From an uncultured Mucilaginibacter sp. (GTDB lineage: Bacteria; Bacteroidota; Bacteroidia; Sphingobacteriales; Sphingobacteriaceae), in the NCBI GenBank assembly GCA_903864275.1, contig CAIPFE010000060.1, positions 186,001-250,000 of the forward strand: 64,000 nucleotides of DNA, written 5' to 3'. Below, piece after piece: positions 51,100 to 60,640 of the stretch. Numbering within the stretch: the stretch's first letter is position 1; each line of letters begins with the position of its first letter. The translations under genes and the position numbers were made by a program. Under the pieces are notes generated by a model. That model was given only the letters and a program-made list of their open reading frames with translations. It was not told the origin of the DNA and made no database searches.

Positions 51100-53253
51100 A
51101 TGGTAGCACATTTAGTTCGTCATAAGGGAAAAAGTGGTATTACCAAAATATGCATGGTGTTACCGTGTTACCTGTTAATGATGAGTGCCGTTGTAACCGC
51201 ACAGCCTTTTGCCTCGTGGACAAAAAATGAGTTGAAACTAAACAACGGTTTGGTTGAAAGGACAATAAAATTGCCCTCCGACAAAGGGAATTTTGTTACC
51301 ACCTTGTACCAGCCCACGCAAGGCGCTTTTAATTATTTTGAAGCAATAAATACCGATTTCCAATTTGAAATAAACAACAAAATATATTCGGGCAGGGGGA
51401 ATTGGTCTTTAAAAAAAGTGCAAAAGTTTACTGATCTCAGGTCAGGCGACGGGGCCGCAGTTACCCTGCTGAGTGACGACAAAAAAGTTGAGCTAACTAT
51501 ACAATTTCTGCTTTATCCCGGGTCACCGGCTATCCGCAAAAACTTAATAATTAAAAACCTGGCGCAGGAAACCGTAAAATTAGAATCGGTCGATATTGAG
51601 AAATTTGAAGTAACGGATTATTCTGCGCCAACCTTCAGCTGGGTTTGCCACGATTATGGCCGTCGGCGTTCTATCGGCCCTTATGACGGAGATATGCAGG
51701 ATGCGCTGATCACCGTTCACAACAGCGACTGGCAGCAAGGCGTTGTTATCGGCAACGAGGCTTCAGGCGTAATAAAACATACGTCGGTATTTTGGGAAGG
51801 GCGAAATATTTGCAGCGGCCTTACCCATAAAGATGCCCGCTTCCCGTTCAGAAAATACATTAAACCCGGCGAATCATTTACAACGCCTCAGGTGTTCACG
51901 ATGGTGTACAACAACCACAAAGACCCTGATGAAATGCTTAATACAGCCGTGCCCGAATTTGTACGGAAATATTTAGGGTCGCGGCTGGAACAGCTTCAAA
52001 CAAAACCAACTTTTGTATATAATACCTGGATACCGTTTACCAGTAATATCAACGAAAAACTAATAAAGGAGCTCGCAAAAGCGGCCGCGGATGCCGGCAT
52101 GAAAGAGTTTATAATTGATGACGGCTGGCAGGAGAATTATGGCGACTGGGTGGTTGACAAAAAGAAATTTCCGAACGGACTGAAATCCGTTTTTGATTAT
52201 ATCAAATCGCTGGGCATGAAGCCGGGTTTATGGGTGAGCATTGGCAGTGCAGCGCCCGGGAGCAAGGTATTTAAGGAACACCCGGAATGGTTTGTGCGGA
52301 ATAAAAACGGCCGGCTTGCTTCCCTTCACCTGGAAAATGATAAAGACCGGTACACCGCATGTTTTTCTACCGGCTGGTACGACTATATCAAAAAGATATT
52401 GCTAAAACTGTCTGTTGATTATGGCCTTGAATATATGAAGCTGGATTTCGCGGTGGTGACCAGCCCTTACCGGTACGATCATACAGCATCAGGCTGTTAT
52501 GCGACAGATCATCCCGGTCATAAAGATCATAACGAATCACTATATACCAATTACGAGCAGGTATGGAAACTGTTTGATGAATTGCATGCGGCTAAGCCCA
52601 ACCTTTTTATCGATTGCACTTTTGAGGCTACCGGCGGTTTGCAATTAATTGATTATGCCATGCTGAAACATGCGGAGGGCAACTGGCTGTCGAACTTTAA
52701 CGGGCCGGGGGAAAAGGTCGACCTTCGGATCAGGAACATGGCCTGGTGGCGTTCGCCTGCAATTCCGGCTACTGCCTTAGTTATTGGTAACCCCGAAATG
52801 CAGGATACCTTGTGGGACTTGCATATCAAATCGTTAGCCGGTGCTTTGCCCATCATGCTGGGTGATCCAAGGAAGCTATCCCCGGCAGACCTGGTAAAAT
52901 ACAGGGGTTTTGCCGACTGGCTGCAATTGATGGAAAAGCGTTACCAGGTTATGAGCTACCGGCAGGATCTGCCCGGTTTCGGCGAACCGATGGAGGGAAA
53001 GTGGGACGGTTTTCAACGGATCAATACCGAAACCAGATCGGGAGGCATTATCGGCGTTTTCAGGCAAGGGGCCGTGGAGATAAAACGCCTGGTTACCGTT
53101 CATGATCTCGACCCCGGGAAAACCTACCAGGTTAAACAAATGGATGGAAAGCTAATGGCTGAGCAAACCGGGAAAGAATTATATGAAAAGGGCTTTGAAG
53201 TTGACCTGGATAACTTATATGACGGGGCGCTTTTCGAGGTGGCGTTGAAGTAA
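51100..53253 (+). CDS. Alpha-galactosidase-type GH36 family hydrolase
   Basis: 717 residues with an unusually long n-region before the signal core (cleavage near residue 34, VVTAQ). A start at Met19 or later is also possible. An N-terminal beta-sandwich (about 40-290) precedes the catalytic barrel. IIDDGWQ at 338-343, nucleophile Asp449 in MKLDF and acid/base candidate Asp518 in LQLIDYA fit GH36/GH-D enzymes. The typical CxSGG signature near the acid/base is replaced by CTFEATGG. It may be co-transcribed with the ArsR and AHSA1 genes. Substrate specificity is inferred. Confidence 0.82.
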   Translation: MVAHLVRHKGKSGITKICMVLPCYLLMMSAVVTAQPFASWTKNELKLNNGLVERTIKLPSDKGNFVTTLYQPTQGAFNYFEAINTDFQFEINNKIYSGRGNWSLKKVQKFTDLRSGDGAAVTLLSDDKKVELTIQFLLYPGSPAIRKNLIIKNLAQETVKLESVDIEKFEVTDYSAPTFSWVCHDYGRRRSIGPYDGDMQDALITVHNSDWQQGVVIGNEASGVIKHTSVFWEGRNICSGLTHKDARFPFRKYIKPGESFTTPQVFTMVYNNHKDPDEMLNTAVPEFVRKYLGSRLEQLQTKPTFVYNTWIPFTSNINEKLIKELAKAAADAGMKEFIIDDGWQENYGDWVVDKKKFPNGLKSVFDYIKSLGMKPGLWVSIGSAAPGSKVFKEHPEWFVRNKNGRLASLHLENDKDRYTACFSTGWYDYIKKILLKLSVDYGLEYMKLDFAVVTSPYRYDHTASGCYATDHPGHKDHNESLYTNYEQVWKLFDELHAAKPNLFIDCTFEATGGLQLIDYAMLKHAEGNWLSNFNGPGEKVDLRIRNMAWWRSPAIPATALVIGNPEMQDTLWDLHIKSLAGALPIMLGDPRKLSPADLVKYRGFADWLQLMEKRYQVMSYRQDLPGFGEPMEGKWDGFQRINTETRSGGIIGVFRQGAVEIKRLVTVHDLDPGKTYQVKQMDGKLMAEQTGKELYEKGFEVDLDNLYDGALFEVALK

Positions 53254-53277
53254 GTTGATATTTTGGGCAGATCATCT

Positions 53278-53703
53278 TTATTGAGCGTCGCGGAATAACA
53301 GTCCGTCCACATTCCACCTGTCCCATTGAGCAGGGACAAGCAAAATAGTGATAAATAAAATGGCCCGGGGTATCACGTGCTGCAGGTCCCAAATCGGCTC
53401 CATAAGGCCGTGCCCGAATGAAACCAGCAGCAGGTCGATGCCAAGCAGGTATAGTGCATATTTCCTGAAAAGGCCAATAATGAGTAAAAAACCGCAGATC
53501 AGTTCAACATACGATGTATAATAGGCTGTACCCCATATTAACCATTTGGGCAGGAAGGTTTTTTCGAAATCCTTAAAGAACATATTGTATACCTTAGGTA
53601 CAGTGAAGAAAAATATTTTCCCATACCCCTGCATCATAAAAATTATCCCCAGCAATGCCCTCGTAAATAACATAGCAGCAGCCCTTGATGTTTTGTCGTT
53701 CAT
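53278..53703 (-). CDS. DoxX family membrane protein
   Basis: 141 residues with four membrane segments (about residues 10-30, 55-75, 83-102 and 110-128). ALLGIIFMMQGYGKIFF at the start and the ELICGFLLIIGLFRKYAL segment fit DoxX-type proteins. The role is uncertain (redox or membrane stress in some bacteria). It is convergent with the GH36 gene and divergent from another DoxX-like gene. Confidence 0.8.
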   Translation of the reverse strand: MNDKTSRAAAMLFTRALLGIIFMMQGYGKIFFFTVPKVYNMFFKDFEKTFLPKWLIWGTAYYTSYVELICGFLLIIGLFRKYALYLLGIDLLLVSFGHGLMEPIWDLQHVIPRAILFITILLVPAQWDRWNVDGLLFRDAQ

Positions 53704-53902
53704 AATCCGGTAAGCGATTGAACTTTAAAAATAAGGAAATTTTGGAATTAATCCCAGCGCCGATCCGAATTTGAAACTGTTTGAAATACACCAAAAGTTA
53801 AGTTATTTTATCAAAAAGCAAATACCTTTCACTTTTTGGCAACTTTTTTGTGTATCACAGCGTATCTCCTGGTATCTATGTTAAACATTAAAAAATATTT
53901 TT

Positions 53903-54289
53903 ATGAAAATTTCAGTGATCATTGCCCGTACCTTGCTTGGATTAATTTTCCTGGTATTCGGTATCAACTTTTTTCTTCATTTTATACCGATGTCGCCGGC
54001 GCCGGGCAAAGCCGGGGCTTTTGAGGGCGGCCTAATGGAATCGGGCTATTTTTTCCAATTTCTGAAGGTAATTGAAATTGCGGGGGGCTTGTTCTTAATC
54101 ATCAACCGTTATACGGCATTTTTCCTTTTGTTATTGTTCCCTATAACACTAAACATATGTTTATTCCATGCTTTCCTTGCACCGGCAGGTTTGCCATTGG
54201 GGGGCCTGATGCTGGTACTTCATTTGTTCTTAGGTTGGGCCTATTTCAAGTTCTACAGCCCGATATTTACCAGCCAGCCGGCTGTGTAA
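53903..54289 (+). CDS. DoxX-like membrane protein
   Basis: 128 residues with four membrane segments. ARTLLGLIFLVFGINFFLHF and VIEIAGGLFLIINRYTAF show the DoxX-like pattern. It is only distantly similar to the divergent neighbour. The function is unknown. Confidence 0.78.
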   Translation: MKISVIIARTLLGLIFLVFGINFFLHFIPMSPAPGKAGAFEGGLMESGYFFQFLKVIEIAGGLFLIINRYTAFFLLLLFPITLNICLFHAFLAPAGLPLGGLMLVLHLFLGWAYFKFYSPIFTSQPAV

Positions 54290-54423
54290 ATGTTGTAAAG
54301 AAGTTCTTACGGTTTAACGCCGGTTCAGGCAAGGGAGCCTGGACCGGCGTTTATATTCGTTTGCGTTTTCATTGCCTGGTCAACTGCCCGCGACCGGGTA
54401 AACATAATTTTGATGCGGGCATC

Positions 54424-55281
54424 CTATTCCTTAAAGAACTTTCTTAATTCATCGGCAACAATGCCTGGTTTGCCGCCATTCGACGCAGCTGTATGTCCCA
54501 GCCCTTTAAATTCAAACCGCTTTGCCTTGGGTAAGGCGGCATTCAACTCGTCCAGCGCCATCTTTAAAAATCGCTGGCTCGTTGATCCGCCCAGCAGCAA
54601 TACTTCTGCTTTTAAACTTCTGCTTTTATCAATAATGTTTTTTGCATCCGATACGATAATACTATCATAGCGAAAAGTGGGTATTAAATCCTTTAAGGGT
54701 ACATCATGCCCTTTAATGTTTTTTTGCTGGCCTTTAATGGCAGCGTTCAAAAAGGGGGCTGTTATAAAGGCCGGTATAATAGTAAGCATTGACGAATCCC
54801 CTGTTCCTTTAATAACGCTGACCAGCGCTTGCCCTAAATTTCCTTTTGAAAGCGCACCTTCATATGCCCGATGCATTTTTGTATGATCTACCCCACTAAC
54901 AACTATTGGCGGTTCATAAAGTGCGATCTTTTTTATTCCCGGCTCAATTAGTGCCGTTTGCAGCGCAATTACAGCCCCGGAGCTTAGCCCGAAAATATTC
55001 CGCGCCCCTGTTTGCCGTACCAGGGCCTGCATATCTTCGGCATCTGCCGAAAGGGAATGGTTTGTGCCAAAAGCGCCGCTTAAACCGCGCCCGCGCCGGT
55101 CGGGGATGTAAACGGTAAACTCATTAGCCAGGGCTTTGCCCAGCGCCATAAAGCTTTGCGATGATTGCATGCCACCGTGTACAAGGATAAGACCGGCGCC
55201 GTTGCCCATTTGCCGGTAGCCAATTTTTGTCCCGTCTTTCGAGGTAACAAAACCTGTGCAGTATTCTTTTGGGGTATCCAT
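54424..55281 (-). CDS. Alpha/beta hydrolase fold protein
   Basis: 285 residues with no signal peptide. The oxyanion segment is LVHGGMQSS, the nucleophile elbow GLSSG holds Ser100 and the catalytic His is likely in GLGHTAAS near the C-terminus. The DRRGRGLSG segment is typical of the fold. The substrate is unknown. Confidence 0.9.
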   Translation of the reverse strand: MDTPKEYCTGFVTSKDGTKIGYRQMGNGAGLILVHGGMQSSQSFMALGKALANEFTVYIPDRRGRGLSGAFGTNHSLSADAEDMQALVRQTGARNIFGLSSGAVIALQTALIEPGIKKIALYEPPIVVSGVDHTKMHRAYEGALSKGNLGQALVSVIKGTGDSSMLTIIPAFITAPFLNAAIKGQQKNIKGHDVPLKDLIPTFRYDSIIVSDAKNIIDKSRSLKAEVLLLGGSTSQRFLKMALDELNAALPKAKRFEFKGLGHTAASNGGKPGIVADELRKFFKE

Positions 55282-55377
55282 TTTTTAAAGATAGTGAATG
55301 TCATAACACTATTATAATCCAAAAAGAGAACCTTTCGTATGCTGCTCACATACTGCCACTGCCACTATCAACTGCCA

Positions 55378-57846
55378 CTAATTATTCCCCTTTACCCTGT
55401 TCTTTTCATCATCCGCCCCTGTTTGATGCTCCCGTGCTTTTATTTTATTGTTTCCAAAGTTGTAAGTAAGGGTTAACCGCGTGATCCGGCTTTCGCGCTT
55501 TTGGGTAATAAACAGGTCGGTGTTTTGGTATTGGCTGTTAACATCATTGCGCAGCGTGTTAAATATATCACTTACGGAGAGTTTCACATTTAATTTTTTA
55601 TCAGCAAAAGAATGCCTCACACCGGCGTCGACAGAATACCGCGGTTTAACATCATAAAGGCCATAAGTAAGGTCGCTCTGGTAATTGCCTGTTAATTCGG
55701 CTTTGTAGCCTGTAAACGGCGTAAATGTTTCGGTTGCCCTTATATTATAAGCAAACTGGCCCCGGTCTAAATTACCGCCTTCAAGGCCGTTTGATTTAAA
55801 GCCGAGGTAAAAGGCTGTCGCGTTCACGTTGCCCTCCCACCATTTGGTAATAGTGTATGGCGCGTAAAGGTTTGCATTATAAGCGTTTTGTACCTGTAAA
55901 TTGTCGTTCGTTATAAACGAAACTTTTGTAGCCGGGTCGGTGCCGGGCACTTCGGTTATTACATCGGTGGTTTTGCTGTAACCTAATGTTAAAGTGATGT
56001 TCTTATTATAGGTATAGTTAAACTCAAAATTATTGGTGTATTGCGGCCTTAAAAAGGGGTTGCCCTTTTGATAGGTATAAGGATCCAAATGAATAACAAA
56101 GGGGTTAAGGTTGTCATACTGCGGCCGGTCGATCCTGCGGCTGTACGAAAACGTCATCTCGTTTTTATCGTTAATGGTATGACTTAAAAACAAACTTGGA
56201 AACAGGTTGAGATAGTGCCTTGGTATAACAGACACCACGTTCGCCGAGTCGCCGTTGGCTACTGAACTGGTGTATTCGGCCCTTAAACCTGCCTGTATCG
56301 AATAGCCTTTAAAATCCTTATTCAAATTGATATAACCGGCATCTATCTTTTCATCATAAATAAAATGGTTGGTGCTAACAAAAGGATCAGCCGGGTCAGT
56401 TTTTTCCGTCAGGTTATTATCAGTTTTTACATCGCTGAACTTCAGGCCAGATTCCAGTTTTAATGATTTGGTAAGCGGTTTGGTATAATCAACCTTCCCG
56501 GTGCGGATATTGATGACCGATGGGGTCAGGTTACCTAAAAAGGCTTCGGGATGCTGGATGCTGCCGTTGGGCAGGTAATAATCGGTAACATATTGCGAAA
56601 GCGAGTTGTTTTTAAACTGGGAATAATCGAGGTCGGCGCTTAGTTCCTGGCCTGCAGTATCAATTTTGTAGGTATCATTCAGGTTAAAAGCGATGTTATG
56701 AAAGGTTTGATGAATGCCTGACACGGTGCGTAATGTTGAATCAACCTGGCTAAAGCTGGGGCCGATATAAGTACGGTCATCAATATCATCCTGTTCGCCG
56801 TTAAAGTAACCGCTTACCACAAAGCCTAATGTGTTTTTTGATGAAAGGTCGTAATCGGCGCCGAGGCGGTAACTGTTATTGTGGTCAGTTTCAATTAGCG
56901 GGCTTGTCTGCCTGAAATAAGTGGGCGGTCCGCCAACCGTAGTGTCGGGAATAATACGCATGATGCCTATATTTTGTATGCGTTTGTTATCGTTATGGCT
57001 AAAAGAGCCGAAGATATTCAGGTTACCCTCTTTATGGTTTAGGGTAAGGTTTTCGTTATCCTTGCCGTAAGCGCCGTACCCTGCCCCTGCGGTTATGCTG
57101 CCATTGGTGCCGGTTTGCCTGTTCTTTTTAAGTTTGATATTGATGATGCCCGAATTGCCGGCGGCATCATATTTTGCCGATGGGTTGGTGATGATCTCGA
57201 TGGATTGGATGATGGTGCCGTCTGTCGAGCGGAGCAGTGTAGCCAGCTGGGCCGATGTAAGGTAGGTGAGCTTATCATTGATCATAACCGTAACCCCCTG
57301 TTTGCCTTTAAGGCTGATGTTGTCATCTTTGTCGACCGAAACACCGGGAGCCCTTTCCAATATGTCCATAGCTGAATTTCCCGCAGCAAGCACGCTGTTC
57401 TCAACATTCATAACAGTCCGGTCGATCTTATGCTCGATCAATGGTTTGGAGGATACAATATTAACAGTGTTTAAAGTTTGGGTCCCCGGCTGCATCTTTA
57501 ACGCGGGGACATTCAAATTGGCAGTACTGTCTGGCACAGTTAGCTTTTTAGTGGCGGCCTTATACCCAACTACTGTGGCCTTAATAATATAGGTGCCTGA
57601 ATTTATGTTATCAAATGTGTACGTACCTGTCTCGTTGCTCAAAGTGCCTTTAACAACTGACGAGTCCTGTGCTTTTAATAAACTTACCGTAGCAAAGTCC
57701 ATCGGTTTGCCATTTTCATCAAGCAACGCCCCCGAAATTTTGGCTGCCGGTTTAGTGGTTTGGGCAAGTAACGCAGCTGTACTAATGGTTAGCAAAAAAA
57801 GTGTATATAATATAGGTGTGATAATTCGTTTCATTTTGCAGCTCAA
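55378..57846 (-). CDS. Outer-membrane beta-barrel receptor with carboxypeptidase-like domain
   Basis: 822 residues. Met5 (57834) may be the true start, because the signal peptide begins MKRIITPILYTLF and ends LLAQ. A CarboxypepD_reg-like domain (about 35-115) precedes a plug-like region (VMNVENSVLAAGNSAMDIL, with MINDKLTYLTSAQLA) and a large C-terminal barrel rich in Tyr and Asn. This fits the outer-membrane beta-barrel families related to TonB-dependent receptors but without a SusC signature or partner SusD. The ligand is unknown. Confidence 0.85.
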   Translation of the reverse strand: MSCKMKRIITPILYTLFLLTISTAALLAQTTKPAAKISGALLDENGKPMDFATVSLLKAQDSSVVKGTLSNETGTYTFDNINSGTYIIKATVVGYKAATKKLTVPDSTANLNVPALKMQPGTQTLNTVNIVSSKPLIEHKIDRTVMNVENSVLAAGNSAMDILERAPGVSVDKDDNISLKGKQGVTVMINDKLTYLTSAQLATLLRSTDGTIIQSIEIITNPSAKYDAAGNSGIINIKLKKNRQTGTNGSITAGAGYGAYGKDNENLTLNHKEGNLNIFGSFSHNDNKRIQNIGIMRIIPDTTVGGPPTYFRQTSPLIETDHNNSYRLGADYDLSSKNTLGFVVSGYFNGEQDDIDDRTYIGPSFSQVDSTLRTVSGIHQTFHNIAFNLNDTYKIDTAGQELSADLDYSQFKNNSLSQYVTDYYLPNGSIQHPEAFLGNLTPSVINIRTGKVDYTKPLTKSLKLESGLKFSDVKTDNNLTEKTDPADPFVSTNHFIYDEKIDAGYINLNKDFKGYSIQAGLRAEYTSSVANGDSANVVSVIPRHYLNLFPSLFLSHTINDKNEMTFSYSRRIDRPQYDNLNPFVIHLDPYTYQKGNPFLRPQYTNNFEFNYTYNKNITLTLGYSKTTDVITEVPGTDPATKVSFITNDNLQVQNAYNANLYAPYTITKWWEGNVNATAFYLGFKSNGLEGGNLDRGQFAYNIRATETFTPFTGYKAELTGNYQSDLTYGLYDVKPRYSVDAGVRHSFADKKLNVKLSVSDIFNTLRNDVNSQYQNTDLFITQKRESRITRLTLTYNFGNNKIKAREHQTGADDEKNRVKGNN

Positions 57847-58364
57847 TTTTTTGGCAATAGCTCGCCCATTAAAGAATTTTGTTCTTTTTTTTTCGTGATC
57901 AGATGTTTTTGATTTCCCTTTGCGGGATGTTTGGCCCCGGCTTACCTGGCCTGCCCGGATTGTGTATTTATTTTATGTTGTTGTTTGGTTTTTATTTTTT
58001 TCAATTTTTATGTAAAATAACCGCCATCCGCCTGTTACCCGAAATTTTCTTGACCAGCAGGTTGTTTTTGATGACCAGCGAAACAGGGCAGTTTTTAAAT
58101 GTCCTACTGATCAATGTACTATTCTTTAATATCCCGTTTATTTACAATTCTCAAAAAGCTTTATAATTCTATGTTTAAGATGTGAAAAGGCGGCCGAAGG
58201 TTACACGGTTTTTTTGCTTTTTCGGTAAATGACGGGCATTTGTCGGTGAATGCCGGAAAAAAACAGGCGGGGATGGGCGAAAGCAGGCAGTATGCGGTGG
58301 GCAGTAGCAGTTACAAAACCAGGCCGCTGAAAACCTGCTACTGCCTACTGCTACTGCCAACTGC
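57847..58364. other. Intergenic region between the barrel protein and PspC genes
   Basis: No convincing gene. A 95-codon frame at 57879-58166 is Phe/Leu-rich and lacks codon-usage or family support. The right part holds the word hairpin at 58300-58358. Confidence 0.45.
58300..58358. repeat. Inverted-word hairpin after the PspC gene
   Basis: GGCAGTAGCAG at 58300-58310 pairs perfectly with CTGCTACTGCC at 58348-58358. Flanking CTACTGCC/GGCAGT words extend it. It lies just past the PspC-domain stop codon on the minus strand, where a terminator is expected. Confidence 0.6.
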
Positions 58365-60020
58365 CTACCGGGTACTATCTCGTTTAAGGGTATCCTTTTT
58401 AAGGCTATCTTTTTTTGCCGTAACAAGGGTATCAACTTTACACTGCGGGCCATTATCGGTCATAATAAATACTGACGATTTTGCTCTTTCTTGTTTGTTC
58501 AGCACTTTGCAGTCGTAAACATTAATATCGTGTAAAAAATTATCCAGTTTTTCATCAATAACAAGTGTTGAATTCAGAGGTACTTTTAAGGTTAGTTCCA
58601 CTTCCTCGTCGTGCCATAAGGCGTGCGGCCTTTTGCGCAGGGTGTAATCAAATTTTAAAACGGTATCCTGCTGCGCAAATACATAGCTTGTATTGCGTGC
58701 GTTAAAAAGGGCGTCTTCATAGTTGCCGCCTTTGGCGCTGTACGACTCTTCCAATACCGGGTAGCTAACGTCACTTCTTTCAATTTTTATACTCACACTT
58801 TGCGGCTCACCGTGAAAACCATTATAGTCATCATCCGTTACCACCATATTACGGAAATGGTCTTTAATGTCAAGACGAATACTATCATCGTGCGAAAAAT
58901 ACTTTATATCATTCAGTTTCAGGTAATAGGTGTTGTTTTTTGTGGGCTTCAGATTTACCGTTTGGACAAAGGTGGCCTCTTCCCTGAAGTTTGATGATAT
59001 TTTTACTGCATAATATATAAGCATAGCTACTGCGCATAACCAGATGACCAGTACCACCGAGCCGGTTGATTTGCCGATACTGCCTACATTGAAAATACCT
59101 TTAAGGGTAACCAGTATAATACTGAGCAAAGGAATAAAAACAGCGAGGAATGCACACAAATAAATATTATCAGCATGCTCATTGGAAATTATCCGGAAAG
59201 GGAAAAATACATGAGGGTCGCCGGCGCCGAAGCCAACAAAGGCAATAAGGGCCACCAGCAGTGCAACTGCACAGCCAAAACAAGCCAAAAGGATAAAAAT
59301 GCCAATTATTTTAAAGAGTACTTTACCGGTGCCTGCTAAAAAAACGCCGAGGTGATGGAAAAAATCGCCGAAAAAATCGCGTGCCTTATAAACAAACGGC
59401 CTTGCTTCATGTCCAAAATTTGAAATGTTCTGGCGAACGGAGCTTAATTCGTCTTCAAAGTTCTTTTTAAAACCCTGCAGGTTTTGTTTTTCGCCTTTCA
59501 TGGCCATCCTGTCGGCGCGGGTAACGGCTTTTGGCACAATTATCCACAGGATAAAATATAACAGGATGCCACTGCCGCCCAGTAGTACACAAAACACAAA
59601 GATCAACCTTACCCATACCGGGTCCATGTCGAAATAATTTGCGATACCCGCACAAACACCGGCTAACAAATGATCGTCCGGGTCGCGGAACAAACGGCGG
59701 CCTTCCCTATTACTATAGGTATAGGAAGTTTGATCAGTCTTGCCGTCGCTTTCCAAACTCTCAAAATCAGCTACCGATCCCATTTGTTCGATAACAGCGT
59801 TTACGTCCTGTTCAACAATAACCTGTTTGTTCTCGCGCAGCAGTATTTCCGAAAACATCTCGGCGATGCGGTTTTCTATATCTGTGGTTATTTCGTGGCT
59901 ATCGGCCGAGTTCATAAAATGACGTTTTACATCCGTCATATATTTTTTTAATATTTCATAGGCATCTTCCTCTATATGGAAGACGATCCCGTTTATGTTT
60001 ATGATAATTGTTTTATTCAT
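58365..60020 (-). CDS. PspC-domain membrane protein
   Basis: 551 residues. The N-terminal ~95 residues are an acidic cytoplasmic helical part (DAYEILKKYMTDVKRHF). The PspC domain is at about residues 108-170 (RRLFRDPDDHLLAGVCAGIA). Three to four more membrane segments follow (about 230-340). The last ~200 residues form a soluble, beta-rich domain. It probably senses envelope stress at the inner membrane. It is transcribed after the PadR gene with a 99-bp gap. PadR-PspC pairs are common in Bacteroidota. Confidence 0.9.
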   Translation of the reverse strand: MNKTIIININGIVFHIEEDAYEILKKYMTDVKRHFMNSADSHEITTDIENRIAEMFSEILLRENKQVIVEQDVNAVIEQMGSVADFESLESDGKTDQTSYTYSNREGRRLFRDPDDHLLAGVCAGIANYFDMDPVWVRLIFVFCVLLGGSGILLYFILWIIVPKAVTRADRMAMKGEKQNLQGFKKNFEDELSSVRQNISNFGHEARPFVYKARDFFGDFFHHLGVFLAGTGKVLFKIIGIFILLACFGCAVALLVALIAFVGFGAGDPHVFFPFRIISNEHADNIYLCAFLAVFIPLLSIILVTLKGIFNVGSIGKSTGSVVLVIWLCAVAMLIYYAVKISSNFREEATFVQTVNLKPTKNNTYYLKLNDIKYFSHDDSIRLDIKDHFRNMVVTDDDYNGFHGEPQSVSIKIERSDVSYPVLEESYSAKGGNYEDALFNARNTSYVFAQQDTVLKFDYTLRKRPHALWHDEEVELTLKVPLNSTLVIDEKLDNFLHDINVYDCKVLNKQERAKSSVFIMTDNGPQCKVDTLVTAKKDSLKKDTLKRDSTR

Positions 60021-60119
60021 GATGATTTTTATTTGTCGATTGGTTCATTAGTTCATTAGTTCATTGGTTCATTAGTCAGGGTGGCTTTCATGTTCTGCCT
60101 ACTGCAAACTGCCCACTGA

Positions 60120-60455
60120 CTACTGCTTTCTTTCCCCAATTGCCGTTTGCACAGCGAATAATAGTTCTTCCCAGGTCTTATCCAGTTGCTGGAGCACGCT
60201 TTTGCCCTCATCTGATAAGATATAATACTTTCTTGGCGGCCCCGAAGTTGACTCAACCCAGTTATAGGTGAGCAGGCCATTGTTTTTTAATCGTGTAAGC
60301 AAAGGGTACAAAGTGCCCTCAACTACAAGCAGTTGGGCTTTTTTAAGCTCGGCAATTATGTCCGAAGCATAGGTTTCGCCCTTAGCTATTATGGAAAGTA
60401 TGCAATACTCCAGTATTCCTTTCCGCATTTGGGTTTGTGTATTTTCAACAATCAT
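60120..60455 (-). CDS. PadR family transcriptional regulator
   Basis: 111 residues, short PadR form. The winged-helix domain (MRKGILEYCILSIIAKGETY, VVEGTLYPLLTRLKNNGLL) is followed by a C-terminal dimerisation helix. It heads the PspC unit and probably represses it. A promoter -7 box TATCTTTG lies at 60467-60460 on the minus strand, and a palindrome overlaps the expected -33 region. Confidence 0.93.
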   Translation of the reverse strand: MIVENTQTQMRKGILEYCILSIIAKGETYASDIIAELKKAQLLVVEGTLYPLLTRLKNNGLLTYNWVESTSGPPRKYYILSDEGKSVLQQLDKTWEELLFAVQTAIGERKQ

Positions 60456-60479
60456 ACAACAAAGATATATGTTTTAAAT

Positions 60480-60495
60480 TGTATTATGCAATACA
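60480..60495. promoter_or_regulatory. Palindrome upstream of padR-type gene, possible autoregulatory site
   Basis: TGTATT and AATACA are 6-bp arms around ATGC. The site starts 25 bp before the PadR gene and covers the minus-strand TTG (60491-60489) that lies 21 bp before the TATCTTTG -7 box. The resulting start site would be at or very near the start codon, so the exact promoter is uncertain. Confidence 0.5.
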
Positions 60496-60570
60496 TAGTA
60501 CTAAAATAATTACTTTTATTATGAAAACTTAGGTTTTTTTAAAAAAAAGTGACGTTTTTAAAGAATTAAC

Positions 60571-60601
60571 TTGACAATTTGATAACGTAACAGTACTTTT
60601 A
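60571..60601 (+). promoter_or_regulatory. Promoter of the SusC/SusD pair
   Basis: TTG at 60571-60573, a 20-bp spacer, then TACTTTTA at 60594-60601 (one mismatch to TAnnTTTG). It leaves a leader of about 30 nt before the SusC start codon. Confidence 0.6.
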
Positions 60602-60640
60602 TAACTAATTAACTATTAACTGATCTTATTATTAACAAAC

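Noticed and set aside
57879..58166. 95-codon Phe/Leu-rich frame between the barrel protein and the PspC gene
   Set aside because: Low complexity, no recognisable domain, and it begins in the upstream region of the minus-strand barrel gene. It could be a membrane peptide, but there is no support.
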